Assembly (NCBI GenBank): GCA_025201765.1
Contig: MU623513.1
Coordinates: forward strand, 1-58,209
Reading direction: 5' to 3'
From: Daldinia sp. FL1419
Taxonomy: Eukaryota; Ascomycota; Sordariomycetes; Xylariales; Hypoxylaceae
DNA: 58,209 nt
The first letter of the stretch is position 1; each line of letters starts with the position of its first letter. The position numbers and the translations under genes are program-made. Positions 48,896-58,209 of the stretch are shown in pieces. The notes beneath the pieces are model-generated. The model searched no databases, was not told where the DNA came from, and worked only from the letters and a program-made list of their open reading frames with translations.

Positions 48896-49797
48896 ATGGT
48901 TGTCATTCCAAATACTTGGTACGATCAAAAGGTGCAGGACGAGGTGGCAACTGAAGAACAGAGCAACACGCTTAAGGCTTACCTCGAGGGTGTAATAGAA
49001 ACCGAGGAAGCGGCAGCGCTTATTACCGCAGACGTGCACCAAGCGACCCTTACAGACACAGCGTCGGCAGAGGGAATAATCGATGAGCTATGCAAGCTAT
49101 GGGGATTTATCATCGACGCCATCTTAGAATGGCCGTCCGAACATATCAAAATTGCCGATCTTCTGGATAGCATCAGCAAACTTCCGCATATCGACCGTAC
49201 GGGAAGAGACAGTCTTGATCTTATCATGGATAGCACCGGCACAGTTCGAGCTACGGAGCTGTGGGAAGATCTTCCTAGATTCTGGAACTTGTTTAGCGAT
49301 TTCTGGCATTGTAAGTTATTCGACATATGATTTTCCCGCTGTAAGATGCGTAAGCGCATGCTAACGTTCTTACAGCGTCAGCCGGTTGGCCGTGCAGTCG
49401 ACCGGAATCTATCGCGGAAAAGGCGGCTAATTCTGAGTGGACCAACATCAACTCATTTGCCGCGATAGTTTTCATGGGCGGTCCTTTTGGGGACATACAG
49501 TTAGGAGACTGGGGCTGCTATGTTATAAGAAAGGCAACCAAGTCGGACTACGAGCCTATCGAAGTTCATATTCCTTCCGCAGCCTCGTGGATGCGATTCG
49601 CCGGTAGGGAAGTGTATAACTACTACGTGACGCGATACGAGGGAACTTTAATGAAGGAGAGGTGGGGAAATTGGCGGGTAGAATTTAAGAAGATATCTAG
49701 GAATAAGACGATAGATGCAGATATTAGGGAGGATGCGGCCGAGCTGGCGGCATTGATGAGCCTCTATGAGCAAAATAGAGAGGATAATGGGACATGA
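48896..49797 (+). CDS. DUF3632-like fungal protein
   Basis: Exons 48896-49310 and 49376-49797, joined across a 65-bp GTAAGT..GCTAAC..CAG intron with kept phase, give about 278 residues. The predicted fold is all-helical: LWGFIIDAILEWPSEHIKIADLL and LPRFWNLFSDFWH in the first half, and WTNINSFAAIVFM, then IPSAASWMRFAGREVYNY in the second. This layout of Trp-rich helices, a short variable middle, and a WxxxNxFAA segment fits the DUF3632 family, which is expanded in filamentous ascomycetes and has no known function. There is no signal peptide or membrane helix. Family assignment is from memory and less certain than the gene itself. Confidence 0.75.
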
Positions 49798-50298
49798 TAT
49801 TCTAAATATCTTGGGCGCCTGAACTATTGTATAGGTATAGGTAAAATCGGTTGCTACTCACATATATACCTACCTACTACCTAGGCAGGTATATTTCAAT
49901 CTTATAAATACTTTATAAGCGAATTGCCTAAATAGGGGGAACCCCCTATCTACGTAGCCGGGGAAGGTACGTGAACGGGTCCCCCGAGGGCCTTCACACC
50001 TGATGCGCCTAAACTAGCGGCAGGTTCGGGTACCGGTAGGGCTAAAATCTCGGTAGTAGTAGCGGGCTAGAAGTGGGCCCCGCCCGCTAACGATCGCGTG
50101 CTCGGCTCGACAATGCAAAAACCCTTTTTCCCTCACGAGTCATCGTCTCTATCGTTACCAAGTTAAGTCGACTATATACGAACTATTTATAGCTACGGAT
50201 ATTAGTGTATGAGATCACCGGCAGTAGTGACGCTATATCTAAGAGACTAGGAATTAATATACCCAACACTCGACTTATCAGACTGTTGTGGCTACAAA
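49798..50298. other. Intergenic, promoter of the sulfoxide reductase gene
   Basis: Contains CTACCTACTACCTAGGCAGG at about 49870-49889 and no gene. Confidence 0.5.
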
Positions 50299-51140
50299 AT
50301 GGTTCGAAAGCTTCAAAAATATCCTTTTGCGAATTTATATGGAATTGTTCACCCCTGACTTACTACTTATAGGTCCATGCCGATGCGTCAAACTTTGCCG
50401 AAGGCGTGACGAAAGATCAGGCTTATACACAAGTCCTCTTACAGGCCGAAGGTCTCTTTGACGGCCAAAGAAACTGGGTGTGTTCATACCCTCAGAATTC
50501 GAGCACCAAACTTACGCTTATACTTCTACCTCTTTAGGTATGGTATGTCAATTAAACTAGCGTCGCATTTGAGTCCCCCGTCGGCTCATTCTTGGACTGA
50601 CCGATGGTTCACTTGAAGCAACCTCGCCAACGCAGCATCTCTCTTATGGCACGCTTATAAGTCGTTGCCTCACCCGAGCAACCAAGTGAACTGGGCAGGT
50701 TAGTAAATCACCGCAACACGGGGCGCCTCGTGTGATATCTTGAGGTACAGAGTATTCGAGTTTACAGCCACTGTCTCGTAGGCTTCTACACCCTTGATCC
50801 TCAGGCGACATCATCAAAACGCCAGCTCATCCTAGGACCATTCCAGGGCAAGGTCGCCTGTCAACTCATTGCTTTTGGAAAAGGGGTATGCGGAACGGCA
50901 GCAGAGACCCAGACGACGCAGCTAGTCTCTGACGTGGAGAAATTTCCGGGACACATTGCGTGCGACGGAGACAGCAGGAGCGAGATTGTGGTTCCCATCG
51001 TAGTCGGGGGCGAGGGAGAAGCGAAGAAGCTAGTGGCCATTATCGACGTCGATTGCGCGGACCTGGACGGCTTCGACGAGGTGGACAAGAAGTATTTGGA
51101 ACAGTTGGCGGAGCTCTTAGCGAAGAGTTGTGATTGGTAA
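50299..51140 (+). CDS. Free methionine-(R)-sulfoxide reductase (GAF domain, fRMsr)
   Basis: The best model is exons 50299-50301 (ATG alone), 50373-50477, 50538-50542 (GTATG), 50619-50698 and 50782-51140, giving 183 residues against about 180 in yeast. It reads MVHADASNF, then QRNWVCNLANAASLLWHAY, NQVNWAGFYTLD and the GAF core GKVACQLIAFGKGVCGTAA. Cys91, Cys101 and Cys125 keep the spacing 10 and 24 of the three redox cysteines of yeast YKL069W, as I recall them. DVDC and GFDEVD follow near the end, which is KSCDW. The enzyme reduces free Met-R-sulfoxide with thioredoxin in the cytosol. The two tiny exons are inference: omitting GTATG gives WVNL in place of the family's WVCNL. Any model keeps the last 120 residues. 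Confidence 0.9.
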
Positions 51141-51647
51141 AAGGGGCAATGTGATGGTGACCCAGAACAATATCACAGATTTTGACCAGAAAAATTTTAC
51201 TTATTACGAGTTAGAATAATTTCCGACAACTTACTCCATATGTGGTCGTGGTTAGAATACTACCCCCTTGCGTGATTTTATATGTGGCCAAGCCACAGAT
51301 ATATATGCTTTAATTACCGCGTACGAGGTGTATTTTAGACGCAAGGCTACTTTACTACCCAATATCACACGCATCTTCGACGGCCGCCCATGATGTTTAC
51401 TTCGAACTTGTGCAGGTGAATATGGACGGCAGCTTCAAGATCCGTGAATGCATTGAATCTATTCACGGCCCCCAAATTGGTCGAGGTCATAAACCTACCG
51501 GTGCGCAAACATGGTAGAACTTCGATCAATTACCCCGTTGCTATTGTCTATATGAGAAACAATGTCTTCATACAGTTGAAATCAAGTTAACAGTCATATT
51601 CTATACTCTTTTACCCCTATCTCAACAACCAATATTATATCCAGAAA
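51141..51647. other. Intergenic, no gene seen
   Basis: About 0.5 kb between two plus-strand genes. No coding frame of interest. Confidence 0.5.
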
Positions 51648-52007
51648 ATGTTCCACACTTCAACCACTCCCTCGGAAGATGACTTGGAGGCTGGGCATCA
51701 GCCCGAGAGATGCGATTCCTCCGCCGATACTATCGCCGTCGTTGACCATGGGCTGGGCCAAGGCGATTTCCAAGGGAACGAAGAGTTGGTCAAATACGCT
51801 GCCAATTTCAACCTCGAGGGACTGTCTCTTCCGCCGTTGCCACCGCCTCGTGGACCGAACCCCCCTCCGGAAGATCAAGGTGATTCCGGAGTGAGTAAAT
51901 GGCCGGATTGGTGGGTCGTCCTCGTTGTATTTTCAATTTGTATTACGGCTATATGCGTTACTCTCCTATTTGCTATCAGACCTGAAGAGGCGGAATCGCA
52001 ACCATAA
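51648..52007 (+). CDS. Small single-pass (tail-anchored-like) membrane protein
   Basis: An intronless 119-residue frame with a good ATG context (CAGAAAATGT). The first 85 residues are acidic and then Pro-rich (LSLPPLPPPRGPNPPP). They are followed by one strong membrane helix at about 88-108 (WWVVLVVFSICITAICVTLLF) and a short polar end of about 11 residues. With no signal peptide, this layout suggests a tail-anchored protein with its N terminus in the cytosol. No family is recognised. Its closeness to the AT-rich block (0.7 kb) and its short length mean it may be lineage-specific. Confidence 0.6.
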   Translation: MFHTSTTPSEDDLEAGHQPERCDSSADTIAVVDHGLGQGDFQGNEELVKYAANFNLEGLSLPPLPPPRGPNPPPEDQGDSGVSKWPDWWVVLVVFSICITAICVTLLFAIRPEEAESQP

Positions 52008-52680
52008 CTAATCTATCCATGTTTGGTATATGTGGCTGCTCTGTCGTTGTCGCCGAGGGAATTATGAATATATATACATCCGCCAAACACTTGGTGTTGT
52101 GCTCAACAGCGAGTATCACTATCATGGGGGTTGTGGATTCGGATTATCCACGCGTCTTTCTCGCAGATGACATACCTTGGCAAGGACGGCACCGAGAAAT
52201 ATTTATATAATGGTATTATCCAGGGGAAAGAAAAATAGACCGTGTAACTATACAGGTGAGTAGCTATATTCTCAATATGTCTAACTCGACTACTTACAAG
52301 CGATACAGGTAGACGACTAATATAACTATTACCTATGTCTTGAACTTGCTGGCAGGGTCTCTAACTCCTGTTTACTTATAGTTGTACATTTAACCTGAAT
52401 AAATACCGATATATAAGCAAGCAGAATACAGTTGAGTAATTGCAAGAATACAAGCCAGAACATATAAGAAGAAGATATAAACACAGCAAGGGGTTTCCAA
52501 TAGACTCAATTAGATATTAAATCGGCTATAAAGATACCTAGGTAGATCATAACCCGATATTACACTCTATCTGCTTATCTCCTCCGCATGCGATCAAACA
52601 AGCAAACCTGCCCTGCACCGGACCTATAGCGGACCATAGGAGCCACTTTGCCAAAATCAATTTTGGGTGATTGTAAAAGG
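52008..52680. other. Right margin of the gene island
   Basis: No gene is seen. Composition drifts toward A and T from about 52400. A TACCTAGGTAG tract lies at about 52537-52547. The sharp change to the AT-rich block is at about 52670-52690. Confidence 0.55.
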
Positions 52681-54705
52681 TAATATATCCTTAACATATA
52701 CATAAGTTATATATAATAAAATTATATATAAATATTTATATATTATAAAAATAATATTATAATAATTATATATATATAAAAAATATATTAAAGATTTATA
52801 GGTTATATTATTATATCTTTTATTTTATTTATTTATTATTATTCCTACTTTGTATAATAATCTATATTAAAATAAAAAAAAAAACTATAAATTTTAAGCT
52901 TTATAAATCCAATATTATAACTTGGTTCAATAAAAACCTTACCACAAAACAAATAATATTAAAATTTTATTGGAAATACAATTAAAAACCTATTCTTAAA
53001 ACATTTAATTATACAATAAAAAAATGGGAATTATATAAACAACATTATATATAAGAAAATAACTTATTTAAAAATTTAAAAGAAAAAATTTAATTCTTAT
53101 TTTTTTAATTTCAATTAACTAATTAAAAGATTTATAAATAATTAAAGGTTAAAGGTTATAATATTATTTAATAATAAATTTAAAGAATTTGATTTAATTT
53201 TAAATTAAAATATTATATAATAATTTTAATTAAGAAATAAAAGTAAATAAATATTATTCAAATTATTTTTAAAAAAAAATTTAATAAGTTTGGGTGTATA
53301 AGTGAGTTAAGGTGGTAATATATATATAATTATATTAGAGATAAAGATGAAAATTATTTCTTTTAATTTATATAATTTTTTTTTTTATATACACACTTAT
53401 TAATATTATATAAGATTATCTTATATAAAATATATAAGGAATTCTTTCCTAAAATAATCCAACATTATATATAATAATAGCAAAAGTAAAAGGATAAATT
53501 TATTATATATAGGTTGAATTAGGTTTGGAGTATAAATAATTATAATAAATTTATATCTTAAGGAATTTACATATATAATTTAATAAATAAATATTTAAAA
53601 TTTATTATTTAATATTAAATTTCTTAATCCAAAAATATAATTATTAATATTTTAAAGTAATATTTATGGATTATATAAAATTTAGGATATATATTTTAGA
53701 TATACTGCATAAATAGGGGTAAAAAATTACCATTATTATCCGCTATACATTAGATTCTTATACAAACCAACCATTACAATACTAATAATTTAGATATAAA
53801 ATTTGGTAATTATTTTTATTATAATTATAATATAAATAATATTAAAATAAAACATTAATAAAAATAATTTTAAATATTTTATTTACTTTATTAAAAAATA
53901 AATTTTTTATTTATATAAAATTAAAATTTTTATTAATATATATTTAATTTTTATTTTAACATATAAAATATAAAAGATTTTAAATTCTTAATAATTTAAT
54001 TTCTTAAATTACCCTCCTTACCATCTACATACCTATCATATAAAACAAAATTAATATCTTCATAAAATTATAAAATAATCATTATATTTATCCATAACAT
54101 AACCACACTAACGCCATACAAAACTATCCTTAAAATAATTTCTTTTCTCCCAATCCTAACTATATTTCATAATAAAATATTCCTATTAACACTAACCTCC
54201 TTACCAAAATTAAAATTATAATTAAAAATAATAATATTAATTAATATTTTCCAAACAATATAATAAAATAATATAAAAATTATTTTACAAATATTAATTT
54301 AAATTATACAATTAAAAATAACCACTAATAATCATTTATTATAACTTATAATAATCTTCATATAACAATTAAAACTTAATTAAATACTAAGAATTTTTTA
54401 AATTTAAATTTAATACCATCCCTTCCATAAAATAATTTAACTAAATTAAAAAAAAAATTAAAAAAAATTAATAATTTTTTATTTAAAGATTAAATTAATA
54501 AAATTATATAAAGAATTTACAAGTAAAAAAAAAGGTTAAAAAATATTTAAATTTTTTTAAAATTTTAAATAATACTTAAATTATAAAAATTAATGAATTA
54601 ATAAAACATATTAATATATATAAAAATAAAATAAATATTAGAAATTAATAAAATATTAAGAATAGATTATATAATAGAAATTATAATAAAAATTATAATA
54701 AAAAT

Positions 54706-54706
<1 letters not shown>

Positions 54707-54740
<34 letters not shown>
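54707..54740. repeat. (AAT)n microsatellite
   Basis: About eleven perfect TAA/AAT triplets, flanked by imperfect AATTATAATAAA copies from about 54670. Confidence 0.85.
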
Positions 54741-54741
<1 letters not shown>

Positions 54742-56467
54742 GATTATGATAAATATAAAAATAAATAATAAAAATAATTATATAATTATTATAATAATTA
54801 TAGTTTATAAAAAATTTTAAAGGTTATATAATAATAAGTAAATAATAAAGAATATATTTTATATTTAAATATAAAATAATATTTTAAATTATATTATAAA
54901 TTAAAATATTATATTAAATATTTTAAATTTAAAATTCTTTAAATCATTTATTATTTTTTAAATTAGTGAATAGGGATTGTTTTGTTTATATAAGAAGAAG
55001 TTTGGATAGAAATTTCAATTTTAGAGATATTTTTAAATATAAGACAATTAATATTAATAATATTAAAAAATTTAAGTATTAATAATATCTTTATTTATTT
55101 AATATTTTTAACTATAAAATTTATATAATGGGTTATTTAAGGAATTAATATTATTAATTTAAAATCCTTTAAATTTGGTTAATTAGGAAGGGTTCCTAAT
55201 ATATAGTAATAAAAATTAAAATATTTTAAAAAAAGTACGGAATATAATAAAAATATTAGATAAAATAATAAATTAAATATTTTTTTAATAAAAGAAAATA
55301 ATTCAAAATTAAAATATAATATAATATTATTATATATAGATATAGGAAATTAAAAAAATTAGGGAGGTTTAATGGTATAACCTAAATTGGCCAATATAGA
55401 AATTATGGTTTTATATTTTTTTCCCTTTTTTTTAATCTATATAAATAGATTTTTATTATTTAATTCTTATTTAATTTAAATAAGATTTTCTTACTTAATA
55501 TAAATAAAATTTTCCTATTTAATATATATACTTTTTATAAATTCAACTTCCTTAACCTTCACACAAAAGGTAAAGGAAGGTAGAACCTCTTCTTTAATTT
55601 TAACAATTTCATAAACCTTTTTATATATAATAAAAATCTTCCAATATTCTTTACCATTTTAAAATTTAACTAATAAAAAATTATTCCAAATTATATAAAC
55701 ATCTTTTACAATCTCCACCTCCAAATTTAAATTCATAAAATTAATATTTATAAAAACCTTATAAAAAATTACTAAATATACTCTTTTAAAAACCTTCTTA
55801 CAACTAAAACTTTAACTAACCAATTTAATCCACCAATCTTCAATCCCCCAAACACATTCATTTCATATAAACATATTAAAATTAAAAAAAGGTTTAATAA
55901 AATTCTTAATAAAAACTAACATTAAAAATTTATTATTTAAATTAAAAATATATTTTACAATACAAATATTTATATTAAAATAAAACCAAATATTATTAAA
56001 AAATAAATATTTTTTAAATAATTTATTTTATACATTATTAAAAAAGGTTATTATATATAAAAAAAATTTTTTACTAATTATTAAATTTTAAATATAATAG
56101 GAATCTATGTTATAAAAAAGAAATTAAATTTTTTTTAAATATAAAAATAGGGGGAAATAAATAAGGTTAACAAATACTTATAATATAATTAATTATAAAA
56201 AGAAAATCAAATTCTTTATAAAATCTAAAAATAAAGATCTTTTTAACAAACCTTATTATATAAGAAAAATTAAGTTTATTATCACTACTAATAATAATAA
56301 TATTATTTTTAAATATAAATTAAAGATGGTTTATACAAAAAAAACCCTTACTATAAAATTAGTAATATCTTATATTAACCTTTATTATAAGGGAATGGGA
56401 AGTACCATATGTTTTTAAAATAATATAAATATCAAATATTTTAATAAAAATAAATATAAATATTGTA

Positions 56468-56537
56468 AATAAAAAATAAAAAATAAAAAAAAAAAAAAAA
56501 AAAATGAAAAGAAAAAAAAAAAATAAAAAATAAAATT
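56468..56537. repeat. A-rich simple repeat
   Basis: Runs of A up to 20 long, broken by single T or G, in the right AT-rich block. Confidence 0.85.
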
Positions 56538-58209
56538 TTATATAAAATTATTTACTCCTATTCCATATTTTTTTTTATTTTTTTTTATTTTATTTTTAAT
56601 ATAATAAAGATTAAATAGATAAACACAATACGCTACGTAAAACAAATAATAATAATACAGTTAAAAATAATTAATTTTTTAAATTTAATCCTTATTTACT
56701 TATTTATATAAAAATATAATATATTAATATACCTAAATATTATAATAATTAATAATTATATTTCTTATATATTTAATAATATAAATATAAAATATTATAA
56801 AAATAAATATATAAAATACATTAATATAATTAATAATAATAAATATATATAAAAAATATACTAAAATCATATAACAAAAAAATATCTTAATATTTAATAC
56901 ATATTTATTGGGATTATAAGTAATTAAATTGGTAATTAAATATTATATTCTTTTTTCCACCTACTTTTAATAAGGTATATAAATAATTATTTAATAATCC
57001 CATTATTTTAAATTAATATAATAATAGGTAATTCAATAATATATAATATATAATAATTAATAAAAAAAATATATTAAATTTATAAATGTTAGGTTAAATT
57101 AATAAATATTTATAAAGAAATTTTTATAAATATTGATAAATTTTTTGATAATATTAATGTTTGTTATAATATAAAATATAAAATAAAAAAAGAATTTTAT
57201 TATTTTATAAAGAATATTAATTATTTAATATAATTTTAAAATTAAAATTACCTATATATAAAAAAATTATTTTTAAAGAATTTTAAATAAGATTTATAAT
57301 AATATCTTTTTAATAAGATACCTCTTATTCTAAAGAAATCATTTTATATTATTATAAGAAAATTTAATAAAAAATTATTTAACCATAGCATCTACCTATT
57401 TTTTAAACATTCGATATTCTTCATAACTATTTAATAATAACATAAAAAAAAATAAACTATTTTCTATTAAATCTTTAATTAATAAAATTTAAGATATTAT
57501 TTAAATATTTTTTAAACTTATATTATCATTTTTAATAATTTTCCCTATATTATTATAATAATTTAAGATAATTATATAAAATTTTATTACTTAAATATTA
57601 TATTTTAATAAAAAATTTTATGGTAATTATAGTAAAATTATTATATATTATAATATTTTAAAATATAAACTTTTAAAAATATTATAATATTTAAAGATAT
57701 TGTAAATCTTAAGATAATATAGAAAAAAGTTTATATCCTCCAAGAAAAGTAAGAGATATATATTTACATATATAAATTACATAAGAAATTTTATATTAAA
57801 AATCATAATATAAAGAATTAATATATTATAAATTATAATATCAACACATAAAATATTCAAAAATTAAATATTTTATATTTTCTTATATAATTCAAAAAAA
57901 ATAAAATTTAAAAAAATATATTTAATATAATTTAATTCAATTTAAGGCTTTTTAATAATATTAATTTTATTAATTAAATAATATATTATATAAATATATT
58001 ATTTAATAACATTATTAATTATATTTAATAATTTAAAAATAAATGATTTTAAAATTTCTTTTTTAATTTTTTTTTTATATACCTATTAAAAACAATTTAT
58101 AGAATAAATTATTAATATTATAAGAAAAAAAAAAATTTAAGAATATTAATAATATAAATTATTATATTATAAATGATACAATAAAGTTACAATTAAATAA
58201 TAATATATT

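Larger units (their letters stand above)
52681..58209. other. Right AT-rich RIP-type block
   Basis: 5.5 kb of extremely AT-rich sequence with very few CG pairs and stops in every frame; no frame over 60 codons. It most likely consists of mutated repeats, as on the left, but no transposon domain could be read. An Asn-type (AAT) tract and several A-runs are the only clear local patterns. Confidence 0.75.

Overview
The window is nuclear DNA of a filamentous ascomycete (Pezizomycotina). The evidence is short GT-AG introns of about 50-130 bp with CTAAC-type branch sites, families typical of these fungi (CFEM, 2EXR, DUF3632), and two very AT-rich flanks that look like products of repeat-induced point mutation (RIP). 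A placement in Sordariomycetes, perhaps Xylariales, is my guess. It rests partly on the many TACCTAGG-type palindromic tetranucleotide tracts between genes, a weak marker. || Layout. 1-7090 is an AT-rich block; 606-2540 holds a recognisable but stop-riddled Ty1/copia retrotransposon (integrase end, reverse transcriptase, RNase H), and about 5176-5480 is a 24-bp minisatellite. 7090-52680 is a gene-bearing island of ordinary composition. 52680-58209 is a second AT-rich block with no readable gene. || Genes of the island in order: ferric reductase-type flavocytochrome (8315-10282, +); a 4.5 kb gene-poor stretch; a decayed CorA-like relic (14801-15625, -) and its apparently working paralogue (16549-18695, -); a small unknown protein (19203-19827, +); a protein kinase (20442-22103, -); tRNA-Asn (22553-22626, -); a 2EXR protein (23644-24708, -); Bzz1 (25654-28027, -) divergent from Dbp5 (29108-30663, +); a short orphan remnant (33246-33549, -); a CFEM membrane protein (33694-35981, +); a DUF2462/L10K small basic protein (37554-37850, +); a PLP-dependent decarboxylase (38422-40154, -); a DUF985 cupin (40959-41740, -); an unknown two-exon gene end (41864-42188, -); an ArfGAP-UBA protein (43189-45576, +); a CAP10/GT90 glycosyltransferase (45764-47188, -); tRNA-Cys (48027-48099, +); a DUF3632-like protein (48896-49797, +); free methionine-R-sulfoxide reductase (50299-51140, +); and a small single-pass membrane protein (51648-52007, +). 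|| The genes are individually transcribed housekeeping or accessory genes, with no obvious cluster. Bzz1 and the ArfGAP protein both act in membrane traffic and actin. The ferric reductase and the CFEM protein are surface or membrane proteins that could touch iron handling, but they lie 23 kb apart. || The most notable observations are the copia relic with stop codons exactly where RIP would place them, a methionine sulfoxide reductase gene whose best model needs a start-codon-only exon and a 5-nt micro-exon, a 17-nt exon in the ArfGAP gene, and a live/dead pair of CorA-like paralogues. I see no clear evidence of a wholly new system.
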